DNA from: Nitrospinota bacterium
GTDB lineage: Bacteria; Nitrospinota_A; UBA7883; JACRGQ01
Assembly: GCA_029881495.1 (NCBI GenBank)
Contig: JAOUMJ010000009.1
Coordinates: 30,162-94,161 of the forward strand
DNA: 64,000 bases
Reading direction: 5' to 3'
Shown in pieces: positions 8,421 to 15,963 of this stretch. A program made the position numbers and the translations under genes. Position 1 is the first letter of the stretch; each line of letters opens with the position of its first letter. The notes under the pieces are model-generated. The model saw nothing but the letters and a program-made list of their open reading frames with translations, was not told the origin of the DNA and did no database searches.

Positions 8421-10247
8421 CTATGCAGAAGCAGCTACTTTTTTGCTTCTCTTTCTGTCCTCTTCCTTCAGATGACGTTTCCTGATCCTAAGCGCGTCGG
8501 GAGTTATTTCAGCAAGCTCGTCGTCGTTAAGATATTCAAGGGTCTGCTCCAGCGACAGTATTCTTGGAGGTGTGAGCTTTATCATATCGTCGTTTCCGGC
8601 GGCGCGGGTATTGGTAAGCTTTTTTCCTCTGCATACGTTTACGACCATATCAACCGGTCTGTTGCATTCGCCGACGACCATACCTTCGTAAACATCCACG
8701 CCGGGGCCTATGAAGAGTTCGCCCCTGTCGGAAAGTTTTTCAAGTGAGTAGGCGCTCGTCTTCCCTTCGTCCATGCTGATAAGGACTCCGTTTGAGCGGG
8801 AAGGGATCGGCCCTACCCACGGAATGTAGTTATGGAAAGTATGGGTAATTACGGCGGTTCCCTTGGTTTCGGTTTGCAGTTCACCGTAAATTCCAAGAAG
8901 GCCGCGGGCCGGTATCGTGAATTCGAGCCTCTGCCTGTTATCCGGCATCGCTTCCATGTTTTTAAGTTCGCCTTTTCTCTTGCCGAATTTTTCTATCACC
9001 TTTCCGGCGAAATCTCCATCGACGTCGACAATGGCAAACTCCTCAGGTTCAAGTCGTTGCCCATCCTTTATATGCGTGATAACTTCCGGTTTTGACACGG
9101 AAAGTTCGTATCCTTCCCTCCGCATCGTTTCGATAAGGATGGAGAGATGCAGTTCGCCCCTGCCGGATACCTTGAAAGAATCCCCTTCGGTACCTTTTTC
9201 ATATTTCAGGGCGAGATTGCTCTTTACTTCCCTTTCGAGGCGTTCCTGCAGATGCCGGCTGGTAACCTTGTCCCCCGACCTTCCGGCGAATGGGGATGTG
9301 TTCGGAGAAAAGTTCATTGAAATGGTCGGTTTGTCTACTATGACCGCGGGTAGAGGCTCCGGCATGTGAACATCGGCAAGGGTTTCGCCTATCTCGAATT
9401 CCTTGCACCCTGCAAGCATGACAATATCCCCAGCCAGTGCGAATTCGGCCTCTTTTCTGTTCAGTCCTTCAAACGTAAATATTTTCACAATAGGGGATTT
9501 GATTATGTTCCCTTTCAGGTCGATTCTTGCTATCTCCTGGCCCACCTTTACGGAGCCGCGGTTTATCTTTCCAATAGCCATCCTTCCGAGATAGTCGCTG
9601 TATTCGGCTGATGTAATAAGCATCTGGAATGTCCCTTTTTCATCAACTTCCGGCGGGGCGACCTTTTCCAGTATTGAATCTAGGAGAGGTTCCATGTTTG
9701 TTCCCGGTTTTGTATGGTCGAGCATTGCGAAGCCACCTTTTGCCGAGGAGTAAACTGTGTGGAATTCTAGCTGTTTGTCGTTGGCCCCAAGAGAGCCAAA
9801 AAGGTCGAATACCTTGTTCAGCACCCAGTCCGGTCTGGCATCGGGCCTGTCGGTTTTGTTAATGACCACTATCGGAGCAAGGCCGAGCTTCAGCGCCTTT
9901 TGCAAAACGAATCTTGTCTGGGGCATCGGGCCGTCAACGGCGTCTACCAGAAGGAGTGCGGAATCCACCATACCAAGAATTCTTTCCACCTCCCCGCCGA
10001 AGTCGGAGTGGCCTGGGGTATCAACAATGTTTATCTTCACGTTCTTCCACCGTATGGAAGCGTTTTTCGAAAAGATGGTTATTCCGCGTTCCTTTTCAAG
10101 GTCGTTTGCGTCCATTACGCGTTCGTTCACTTTTTCGTTGGCGCGGAAGGTTCCCGATTGTTTCAGAAGGGCGTCGATCAATGTGGTTTTACCGTGATCA
10201 ACGTGTGCTATTACGCAAATGTTTCTAATCTGTTCCTTATGGGACAT
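8421..10247 (-). CDS. typA: Ribosome-binding GTPase TypA/BipA
   Basis: A 608-residue translational GTPase of normal length. The G motifs are intact: AHVDHGKTT (P-loop), RGITI (switch I), DTPGHSDFGGEV and NKTDRP. The C-terminal BipA-specific region contains FTIPARGLLGIYGEL and ends in a lysine-rich tail. BipA binds ribosomes and affects assembly and stress or cold responses. A GGAG lies about nine bases before ATG. It stands alone between the MFS gene and the kinase array. Confidence 0.96.
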   Translation of the reverse strand: MSHKEQIRNICVIAHVDHGKTTLIDALLKQSGTFRANEKVNERVMDANDLEKERGITIFSKNASIRWKNVKINIVDTPGHSDFGGEVERILGMVDSALLLVDAVDGPMPQTRFVLQKALKLGLAPIVVINKTDRPDARPDWVLNKVFDLFGSLGANDKQLEFHTVYSSAKGGFAMLDHTKPGTNMEPLLDSILEKVAPPEVDEKGTFQMLITSAEYSDYLGRMAIGKINRGSVKVGQEIARIDLKGNIIKSPIVKIFTFEGLNRKEAEFALAGDIVMLAGCKEFEIGETLADVHMPEPLPAVIVDKPTISMNFSPNTSPFAGRSGDKVTSRHLQERLEREVKSNLALKYEKGTEGDSFKVSGRGELHLSILIETMRREGYELSVSKPEVITHIKDGQRLEPEEFAIVDVDGDFAGKVIEKFGKRKGELKNMEAMPDNRQRLEFTIPARGLLGIYGELQTETKGTAVITHTFHNYIPWVGPIPSRSNGVLISMDEGKTSAYSLEKLSDRGELFIGPGVDVYEGMVVGECNRPVDMVVNVCRGKKLTNTRAAGNDDMIKLTPPRILSLEQTLEYLNDDELAEITPDALRIRKRHLKEEDRKRSKKVAASA

Positions 10248-10341
10248 ATATGTTGCTCCAATATGATGGTGTCTATACCAATAGTCTAAAAATAATTAAT
10301 CGGGAAGTATAGCACTTTTTGAAGACGATTGTCGAAAAACG

Positions 10342-11991
10342 TTAGATCAGGTATCGCCTTATCCTTGGAATGAAATCGTTGATAACGATCGGTTTTGTAG
10401 CGAAGTCGTCGGCGCCCAAGCGTACTACTCTGTCACGTGTTTCCATATCGGAATTCGAGGTAAGAATTATGACCGGTGTATGGGCTGTATCGGGATTGCT
10501 TTTAATGAATTCAAGAACCTTCAGACCGTCCGTCTTCGGCATCTGCAGGTCGGTTATCACGAGGTTTGGTTTATGTTTGGCAATTTTTTCCATAGCTTCT
10601 TCACCGTCATTTGCTTCGAGTACAACAGTGTTCAGGCTTAATATTCTTCCGCGAAGGAGCGTGCGGATAAATTCCTCGTCATCGACAATAAGTACAACCG
10701 GTTTCACTTCAGGCAGTTTCGCGGTAAAAACGCTTCCCTTTCCAGGTTTGGAATCGATCTCCAGCACACCGCCATGCGCAAGCATGATGTCGTAACTAAG
10801 GGGGAGTCCCAGCCCTGTGCCTGTTTCACCGGCTGTACCTTCTGTTGATGTTTTCCGGTCGTAACTGAAGAGATGATTGATCCTCTCCGGTTGTATGCCG
10901 GGCCCGGTATCGGAAACGGCGATTGCGCAAGGATCCCCTTCCGGCACGAAGATCCTGATGGTATCCCCCTTTGCGCAGAATTTAATAGCGTTGGAAATAA
11001 GGTTTTGTATCACTTCCTGAAAAAGGGCTTCATCCGCGTATATGCGGGTACGCGTAGGAATTTCATGTTTAAGTATTATCCCCTTTTTCCCGGCGAGAAG
11101 TTCCAGATCGTGCGAGACCTTTAACGCAATAATTGAGGCGTCCAGAAACCGCAGTTTTGGCGATATCTTTCCGCTTTTAATGCGGCTCACGTTGAGAATT
11201 TCCTCTATGAGTTTTATCATGCTGTTTCCGCTTTTTATGGCCCGCGCAACGATATCCCTCGAAAAGTCATCCAAACCTGCGTTTTTGCCATCGTTCAATA
11301 GCTCAAGGAATCCGATCATTGTGGAGAGCGGAGAGCGAAGATCGTGCGCCACCAATGAGATGAATTTATCTTTTAACTTTGTGGCTTCTTCAGCTTCGTT
11401 TTTCGCGAGGCGCAATCTTTCTTCGTTTTTTTTCCTTTCGGTTATATCCCTTATTATCGAGATAACACCTTTTTTGTGTTCCTCGTATTCAACGAAGCTT
11501 GATTTGACCTCAACAGGAACGTCATTGCCGTTTTTGCAGACAAGTGTTCCCTCAAACAGCGATACACTACCCCCTTGGGCGTCTTTCAATGCTTTATCGG
11601 CAAGCTTGTACTGCTCTTTGGCGATGAAGTCGGTAAATTTTTTCCCTGAAAACTCCTCAAATTCATGCCCGATGATTTGAGCTAACTGCCTGTTCGTTTC
11701 GACTATATTTCCATCCGCGTCGGTAAGACATATCCCGTCCCGCGCGTCATGCACCAGTGTGCGGTATTTGTTTTCGGATACTATCAAGGCGTCTTCCGCT
11801 CTTTTTCGCTCTTCTGTAATTGCGGAAAGCTCCTCGGCGAGCATGTTAAGTCCCGTGAGGATCGCGTCGAGATCGTTTCCTTCATCGGAGGGAATTCCGC
11901 GCGCGTCAAGTTCGCCGGCGGCGAGACGGAATATGAGGTCGAGAATGTTGTCCATTCCCTTTTCCGATAGATGTTTTACCATTTTATCCAT
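10342..11991 (-). CDS. PAS hybrid histidine kinase, last gene of the STAS-like array
   Basis: 549 residues without obvious membrane segments, so probably cytoplasmic. Domain order: a HAMP-like/linker module (about 10-55, with GNDLDAILTGLNMLAEEL), a PAS domain (about 70-185), HisKA with the phospho-acceptor motif SLVAHDLRSPLS (about 220), a HATPase domain with N box NLISNAIKF, VSDTGPGI and GTGLGLPLS, and a C-terminal receiver with VDDEE, acceptor Asp in VITDLQMPKTDG and Lys in ATKPI. I start at 11991, where ATGGATAA overlaps the stop of the upstream STAS-like gene, rather than at 12066. The N-terminal module is nearly the same as two free mini-proteins in this operon. It is a paralogue of the kinase at 30125-31951. 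Confidence 0.9.
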   Translation of the reverse strand: MDKMVKHLSEKGMDNILDLIFRLAAGELDARGIPSDEGNDLDAILTGLNMLAEELSAITEERKRAEDALIVSENKYRTLVHDARDGICLTDADGNIVETNRQLAQIIGHEFEEFSGKKFTDFIAKEQYKLADKALKDAQGGSVSLFEGTLVCKNGNDVPVEVKSSFVEYEEHKKGVISIIRDITERKKNEERLRLAKNEAEEATKLKDKFISLVAHDLRSPLSTMIGFLELLNDGKNAGLDDFSRDIVARAIKSGNSMIKLIEEILNVSRIKSGKISPKLRFLDASIIALKVSHDLELLAGKKGIILKHEIPTRTRIYADEALFQEVIQNLISNAIKFCAKGDTIRIFVPEGDPCAIAVSDTGPGIQPERINHLFSYDRKTSTEGTAGETGTGLGLPLSYDIMLAHGGVLEIDSKPGKGSVFTAKLPEVKPVVLIVDDEEFIRTLLRGRILSLNTVVLEANDGEEAMEKIAKHKPNLVITDLQMPKTDGLKVLEFIKSNPDTAHTPVIILTSNSDMETRDRVVRLGADDFATKPIVINDFIPRIRRYLI

Positions 11992-12400
11992 TCCTGAATC
12001 CTTCCAGCCATTCCAACGCGCTCTTTTCGGAGGTAAAAACCTTGGTGGGGATAACGGATTTTCCAAGGGATAAAAAGAGGTTTCCGAATAGGCGGCTTAA
12101 TGTTGATTGAACCAGATAGGCTGAAGCAATGCCGGCTCTTGGTCTATCATCTCTTCCAAAATATTTTCGCACGTCCCTTGGAAATGTTTTCATGCTGCGG
12201 ATATCGATAAGTGCCGGGTAAAGTTTTCCCTTTGATTTCTCAAAGATAAGTTCGATAAGTTCCCTCAAGTCGCTAACGGTGCCTTCAACATCCTGTTTGA
12301 CAAGTATTCTAAGGATTCCGTCCTCCTGAAACCAGAAGATCGCGATCCTGGTTTTAAAAACCGAAATCCCTTCGGGTGGGGAGATTGAATCATGCGTCAT
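11984..12400 (-). CDS. STAS/SEC14-like small protein, array copy 9
   Basis: 138 residues, last of nine tandem paralogues and directly before the kinase. Family landmarks are kept: EDGILR near residue 26, LIDIRSMKTF (Thr in place of the usual Ser), then GNLFLSLGKSVIPTKVFTSE and ALEWLEGF at the end. It is among the more divergent copies, with KYFGRDDR in place of YYAGEE. Its ATG overlaps the stop of copy 8 (ATGA), and its own stop lies inside the start of the kinase gene, so translation is coupled on both sides. Confidence 0.8.
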   Translation of the reverse strand: MTHDSISPPEGISVFKTRIAIFWFQEDGILRILVKQDVEGTVSDLRELIELIFEKSKGKLYPALIDIRSMKTFPRDVRKYFGRDDRPRAGIASAYLVQSTLSRLFGNLFLSLGKSVIPTKVFTSEKSALEWLEGFRNG

Positions 12401-12810
12401 TTAAAGACCTCCAGCCATTCGATCGCTTTTTCTTCAGATGTAAAGAGTCGTATAGGGTGGTTTGGCCTGTTGAAACCGATAAAGAAATTCCCTATCAACA
12501 TAGATACTTTGGAACCTCCAAGCAGAGCGGCGGCAACTAAGGAAACGGCGCGTCCTTCGTTTTGATAAATGTTGCGCGCACTCTTCGTAATCGATCGTAT
12601 ATTGCGTCCATCGACTAGAATAGGGCATCTTTTATTTTCCTCAATATTCATCTGATTAATGAAGGAAAGCATCGCTTCCACGTTTTCCTTCGCCGTGTCT
12701 TCGGTCTCCTCCGCGCTGGGCAAAAAAGTCTGGCGTAAAATTCCATCTTCGCCAAGTGAAATGTTGGACGTTTTGGTGAGTATGTCCGGCAATTTATTCT
12801 TGTTTTTCAT
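12397..12810 (-). CDS. STAS/SEC14-like small protein, array copy 8
   Basis: 137 residues. GEDGILRQ, ILVDGRNIRSITKSAR and LIGNFFIGFNRPNHPIRLF mark the family. It differs in having VDGR for IDIR and a longer N-terminal helix region. It ends IEWLEVF. It joins copy 7 and copy 9 through ATGA overlaps. Confidence 0.8.
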   Translation of the reverse strand: MKNKNKLPDILTKTSNISLGEDGILRQTFLPSAEETEDTAKENVEAMLSFINQMNIEENKRCPILVDGRNIRSITKSARNIYQNEGRAVSLVAAALLGGSKVSMLIGNFFIGFNRPNHPIRLFTSEEKAIEWLEVFK

Positions 12811-13229
12811 ATGAATCCTTTCAACCAGTGTACCGCCTCCAGCTCGGAAGTAAAAATGCGAAAAGGCAATGTGGGTTTATTGAATTTCAGAAAAAAGTTT
12901 CCAATAACTTTTGTGGCTGGGGATGACGTTAGCAGTGCTACCGAAGACCCGAAATTGGCTACTTCCTCCCCCGCATAATATTCACGCGCTTCCCTTGTGA
13001 TTGATTTCAGTTGGCGGATGTCTATCAGCACCGGGCGTTTTATCCCTCCGCTTGCCTTCCAGACAGTCGCTACATTTTCCCTTGCGTGTTCAATCCTTTC
13101 CTCGGCTCCCTTGTGGTCTACCATCCAGATTATTCCGTTTTCGTCGAGCCAGATGTCGACTGTGTCGGTAACATGCTTGTCATAAGTTGTCATATCGGTA
13201 TTAGTTGTTGCTGCCGGATTTAAGTTCAT
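12807..13229 (-). CDS. STAS/SEC14-like small protein, array copy 7
   Basis: 140 residues with a close match to the array consensus: DENGIIW, VLIDIRQLKSITREAREYY, KVIGNFFLKFNKPTLPFRIF and VHWLKGF. The start at 13229 overlaps the preceding mini-gene by 29 bases and has AAAGG six bases upstream. An internal Met at 13193 has no Shine-Dalgarno sequence. It couples to copy 8 by ATGA. Confidence 0.82.
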   Translation of the reverse strand: MNLNPAATTNTDMTTYDKHVTDTVDIWLDENGIIWMVDHKGAEERIEHARENVATVWKASGGIKRPVLIDIRQLKSITREAREYYAGEEVANFGSSVALLTSSPATKVIGNFFLKFNKPTLPFRIFTSELEAVHWLKGFI

Positions 13230-13404
13230 TTTTTGCCTTTAGTTCTTCTATAAGCATGTTGAGAGCGGTAATTACGGCGTCAAGTTCGTCCCCCCTGGAA
13301 GAGGTATTGCCGCGAACATCGTAATTGCCGCTAGCAATATTGAATATCAGCATGTATATCTCCTCAAGTTTGGGATTGTTTGATATTCTTGTCTTATATT
13401 TCAC
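13201..13404 (-). CDS. HAMP-like mini-protein (67 aa)
   Basis: A GTG-started ORF lying two bases after the stop of copy 6, with AGAGG nine bases upstream. Its core, LIFNIASGNYDVRGNTSSRG then DELDAVITALNMLIEEL, aligns without gaps with residues about 15-55 of the terminal hybrid kinase, and it stops soon after that point. It therefore looks like a free copy of the kinase's N-terminal dimerisation or linker segment. A longer open frame to 13617 exists, but its first 70 residues only shadow copy 6. Confidence 0.7.
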   Translation of the reverse strand: MKYKTRISNNPKLEEIYMLIFNIASGNYDVRGNTSSRGDELDAVITALNMLIEELKAKNELKSGSNN

Positions 13405-13406
13405 TT

Positions 13407-13802
13407 TTAAATTCCTCTCAGCCAGATTAGCGCGTCTTTCTCCGACGTAAAGAGTTTGATAGGGTATGTGGTCCTGTTGACCCTCATGAAGAAATTTCCT
13501 ATTAGCCTGGTAAGTGGAGAGTCGACCAGTATGGCGCAAGCTTTGGTTATTTTGCTGGCTTCTTCCCCCGCGTAATATTCGCGCGCTTCCCTTGAAATCG
13601 AACTCATGCCTCTGCAATCTATCAGGGCGAGAGTTTTGCTGCCTCCGCAGAGTTCCGCGCAGGCGGCGATATTTTCAATAGCATCGGAAAGGCTCTCTTT
13701 TGAGTTCGGAAGGTTTACTCGGCGGCCGATGCCGTCGTCGCCAAGCCACTGCCTGGCGGTACGGGTAGTTATTATTCGGCTGTTGACGTTATTCATGTTC
13801 AT
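13407..13802 (-). CDS. STAS/SEC14-like small protein, array copy 6
   Basis: 131 residues: RTARQWLGDDGIGRRV, LIDCRGMSSISREAREYYAG, ACAILVDSPLTRLIGNFF and LFTSEKDALIWLRGI. It is one of the four most alike copies (with 1, 4 and 7). Its ATG overlaps the stop of a 12-codon micro-ORF (ATGA). Confidence 0.83.
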   Translation of the reverse strand: MNMNNVNSRIITTRTARQWLGDDGIGRRVNLPNSKESLSDAIENIAACAELCGGSKTLALIDCRGMSSISREAREYYAGEEASKITKACAILVDSPLTRLIGNFFMRVNRTTYPIKLFTSEKDALIWLRGI

Positions 13803-13837
13803 CCAGAGATATGTCTTTTAATCTTTTTCGTTTTCAT
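13799..13837 (-). CDS. Micro-ORF bridging array copies 5 and 6 (12 aa)
   Basis: MKTKKIKRHISG. It begins with ATG overlapping the stop of copy 5 (ATGA) and its own TGA overlaps the ATG of copy 6 (ATGA). It is too short to fold and is very basic. The double overlap suggests that it keeps ribosomes moving across what would otherwise be a gap, rather than making a working protein. Confidence 0.4.
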   Translation of the reverse strand: MKTKKIKRHISG

Positions 13838-14214
13838 ATGAAAAATCCCTTCAGCCACCCTGTTGCATCATTTACGTTTTGAAAAATCTTCAGCGGGTAG
13901 CTCGGTTTGTTAAGTCCTAGAAAGAAATTCCCTATGACACGCGTTGTGGACGATTCGACAACTAGCGCCACTGCGTTACCCACGCGAGGCCTGTCGTCAC
14001 TTGCGAAATATTGCCGAGCTTCCCTCGATATGGATTTAAGTTTGCGTATATCGATGCATACAGGCAATATTTCCCCGCCCCTGATTTTCAAAATGGTGCT
14101 GATTATCTCCTCTGCGTCCGCCAGGTCAACCTCGGCGTTTTCGTTTATATTTACGCGGCTGATATTGTTTTCATCTATACAGATGCAACTGACGCGCGTA
14201 TTTATCGTATTCAT
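13834..14214 (-). CDS. STAS/SEC14-like small protein, array copy 5
   Basis: 126 residues: NTRVSCICIDENNISRV at the start, CIDIRKLKSISREARQYFA, RVIGNFFLGLNKPSYPLKIF and TGWLKGF. The N-terminal strand lacks the DDGI signature of most copies (DENNI instead), and SDDRPRVGN resembles copy 9. It is coupled by ATGA to micro-ORFs on both sides. Confidence 0.82.
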   Translation of the reverse strand: MNTINTRVSCICIDENNISRVNINENAEVDLADAEEIISTILKIRGGEILPVCIDIRKLKSISREARQYFASDDRPRVGNAVALVVESSTTRVIGNFFLGLNKPSYPLKIFQNVNDATGWLKGFFI

Positions 14215-14291
14215 TGTTTTCTGGGTAGTTGGTTGCTAAATTCATTAATCTGAATCACCGATACCCTTGTTTCAATTTGAAAGTCCCTCAT
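14211..14291 (-). CDS. Micro-ORF, truncated STAS-like N-terminus (26 aa)
   Basis: The peptide contains IETRVSVIQINEFSNQLPR, which matches the first strand of copy 5 (INTRVSCICIDENNISRV). It is best read as the leftover start of another array paralogue that has lost its body. It begins nine bases after the HAMP-like mini-gene and its TGA overlaps the ATG of copy 5 (ATGA), so it is probably still translated as a coupling leader. Confidence 0.45.
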   Translation of the reverse strand: MRDFQIETRVSVIQINEFSNQLPRKQ

Positions 14292-14300
14292 ATGATTATC

Positions 14301-14492
14301 CTATTTTTCAGTTTCCTGTTTTGCTTTAAGTTCTTCAGCCAGCATATTAAGGCCGGTGATAATTGCATCCAGTTCGTCCCCTTTGTTGGATACTTCTGCG
14401 CGAGATTCCAGATCACCTTCGGCAAGGTTCATAATGAGGTCGATTATCCGGTTGAAGCGGGGGTCATTCTGATTTATTTTTTCCATCTTCAT
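14301..14492 (-). CDS. HAMP-like mini-protein (63 aa)
   Basis: ATG overlaps the stop of copy 4 (ATGA). The core, RIIDLIMNLAEGDLESRAEV then GDELDAIITGLNMLAEELKA, matches the terminal kinase's N-terminal module and the mini-protein at 13201-13404. A short charged tail follows and the protein ends where the kinase would continue into its PAS domain. HAMP-like and related linker modules dimerise, so this could dimerise with itself or compete for the kinase. Confidence 0.72.
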   Translation of the reverse strand: MKMEKINQNDPRFNRIIDLIMNLAEGDLESRAEVSNKGDELDAIITGLNMLAEELKAKQETEK

Positions 14493-14896
14493 TTGAGGAA
14501 GCCTCCCAGCCATTGGAGCGCCGCGTTCTCGGTGTAAAACAGTTTTGTAGGGATATTCGGTCTGTCAATTTTCAGGAAAAAATTTCCGATAGCTGATGTC
14601 AGCGGGGAGCCGACCAGAATGGCGCATGCCGGCCCCAGTTCCTGGGCGATGGATGCGTAATGCCTTCGCGCTTCACGGGTCGTGGATTTTATGTTTCTGA
14701 TATCCGCAAGCGCGGGGTGTATTTTTTCAGGCGATAATTTCTTTACGGCGGATGAAAAGGCCTGGGCGTCCTCCAAGGTTTCATTTGAGTCAGGGCGGTT
14801 TACACAGCGGATTATCCCGTCATTACCAAGCCAAATGGACGCTATGCGCGTTTGGATGACTTCGGACGCAATGTTCATGGTATTTTCAGTTGTCAT
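14489..14896 (-). CDS. STAS/SEC14-like small protein, array copy 4
   Basis: 135 residues: TRIASIWLGNDGIIRCV, ALADIRNIKSTTREARRHYA, ACAILVGSPLTSAIGNFFLK and LQWLGGF. All landmark positions are kept. It shares AIGNFFLKI and the region after it with copy 3, suggesting that copies 3 and 4 are sister duplicates. Confidence 0.84.
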   Translation of the reverse strand: MTTENTMNIASEVIQTRIASIWLGNDGIIRCVNRPDSNETLEDAQAFSSAVKKLSPEKIHPALADIRNIKSTTREARRHYASIAQELGPACAILVGSPLTSAIGNFFLKIDRPNIPTKLFYTENAALQWLGGFLK

Positions 14897-15303
14897 TTCA
14901 TAAATCCTTTAAGCCATTTCATTGCCGACGCTTCGGTATGAAAAAGTCTGGCAGAAAAATCTGGCTTATTGATTTTCAGGAAAAAATTACCGATGGCGGA
15001 GCTCATCGGAGAGCCGACCAAAATTGCGCAGGCAAGACCGATATATTTTCCTTCCTTCGCGAAATATGCGCGCACCTCGTGATTTGTCTTTTTCACGTTT
15101 CTGATATCAATTAGCCCGACGGAATTGCCGCCTGGAGCAAATTTTTTCAAGGCGTCGATAAATTCCTTCGCATCATCCAGCGTCTGCTCCTCCCCGGGGA
15201 GAAATTGCGACCAGACGATGCCGTAGTCGTCGCTCCAGATTTTCCATACGCGAGTTTTTACTACCTCTTGCGTATCTTTTTCCTGGGCGGAATGAGGACT
15301 CAT
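14893..15303 (-). CDS. STAS/SEC14-like small protein, array copy 3
   Basis: 136 residues: TRVWKIWSDDYGIVW, GLIDIRNVKKTNHEVRAYFA, ACAILVGSPMSSAIGNFFLK and LFHTEASAMKWLKGF. The usual KSI/KST is KKT here, so the commonest Ser position is lost. ATGA overlaps join it to a 47-residue mini-gene upstream and to copy 4 downstream. Confidence 0.83.
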   Translation of the reverse strand: MSPHSAQEKDTQEVVKTRVWKIWSDDYGIVWSQFLPGEEQTLDDAKEFIDALKKFAPGGNSVGLIDIRNVKKTNHEVRAYFAKEGKYIGLACAILVGSPMSSAIGNFFLKINKPDFSARLFHTEASAMKWLKGFMK

Positions 15304-15443
15304 TGCATGCGCCTTTCAACTATTTCTCTTTTGATGGTTAGCGTTTTTGATATTGTAAAAATATTCTCTAACAAACATCCTTCAGATTTTGCCCGTTTAA
15401 AGATCTCGTTGGCAAATACCATCGCAGTATTCATTTCCATCAT
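15300..15443 (-). CDS. Mini-protein between array copies 2 and 3 (47 aa)
   Basis: An ORF of 47 codons that begins with ATG overlapping the stop of copy 2 (ATGA) and ends in a TGA overlapping the ATG of copy 3 (ATGA). The predicted product (AMVFANEIFKRAKSEGCL... ISKTLTIKREIVERR) looks mostly helical and charged. It does not show the LNMLAEEL motif of the HAMP-like mini-proteins. Whether it is a decayed copy of one or something new cannot be settled by eye. Confidence 0.5.
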   Translation of the reverse strand: MMEMNTAMVFANEIFKRAKSEGCLLENIFTISKTLTIKREIVERRMQ

Positions 15444-15844
15444 TCCATCCCCAAGAGCCAGTCGGAGGCTTTTTCTACGCTGTGAAAAAGCTTGACCTTA
15501 TAAAGAGGGGTGTTTACCCGAATGAACATATTGCCGATTACCGCGGTTATGGGAGAGCCTACAAGAATAGCGCACGCGCCTCCGTTGGCCGCCTCGAAAA
15601 CCTCCTTGCTTGCGTAATAGTCGCGTGTCTCCTTGTCTGTAGATTTAAGCCCCCTGATATCTATAAGAGTATGGTGTTTTTCATTGCCGGTGATAGATCT
15701 TATCGCCGATATCATTTCCCTGGCATTTTCAATCCGTTCTACGACTCCTTCTAATACCGTGTACCTGATTATCCCGTTATCATCTCTCCAGACCTTTCCG
15801 TTTCTGAGAACGATTTCAGTTTTTTCAGTTGAACCATTCAGCAC
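15440..15844 (-). CDS. STAS/SEC14-like small protein, array copy 2
   Basis: 134 residues from a GTG start that overlaps the stop of the upstream 41-residue ORF. Landmarks: WRDDNGIIRY, TLIDIRGLKSTDKETRDYYA, ACAILVGSPITAVIGNMFIR and VEKASDWLLG. The insertion FEAANGG before ACAIL is specific to this copy. Confidence 0.82.
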   Translation of the reverse strand: MLNGSTEKTEIVLRNGKVWRDDNGIIRYTVLEGVVERIENAREMISAIRSITGNEKHHTLIDIRGLKSTDKETRDYYASKEVFEAANGGACAILVGSPITAVIGNMFIRVNTPLYKVKLFHSVEKASDWLLGME

Positions 15845-15963
15845 GATAATTTCACCCTTCCGGATTCAAAATTATTTCTGGCAGACTGTTCATATGACTT
15901 CGAATCTTTCATGTCATGTTGTTTGGATTGTATCTTCTGACTGGAGGTCATGCGAAACTTCAT
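15838..15963 (-). CDS. Mini-ORF between array copies 1 and 2 (41 aa)
   Basis: Starts at an ATG that overlaps the stop of copy 1 (TAATG) and ends within the GTG start region of copy 2. The product is polar, rich in Ser, Lys and Gln, and low in hydrophobic residues. It resembles no array member and may be eroded. The position and the overlaps are the main reason for calling it. Confidence 0.35.
   Translation of the reverse strand: MKFRMTSSQKIQSKQHDMKDSKSYEQSARNNFESGRVKLSC

Noticed and set aside
13405..13617. Long 138-residue frame ending at 13201
   Set aside because: Its first 70 residues lie over array copy 6 in another frame. The GTG at 13404 has a ribosome site and starts the conserved module.
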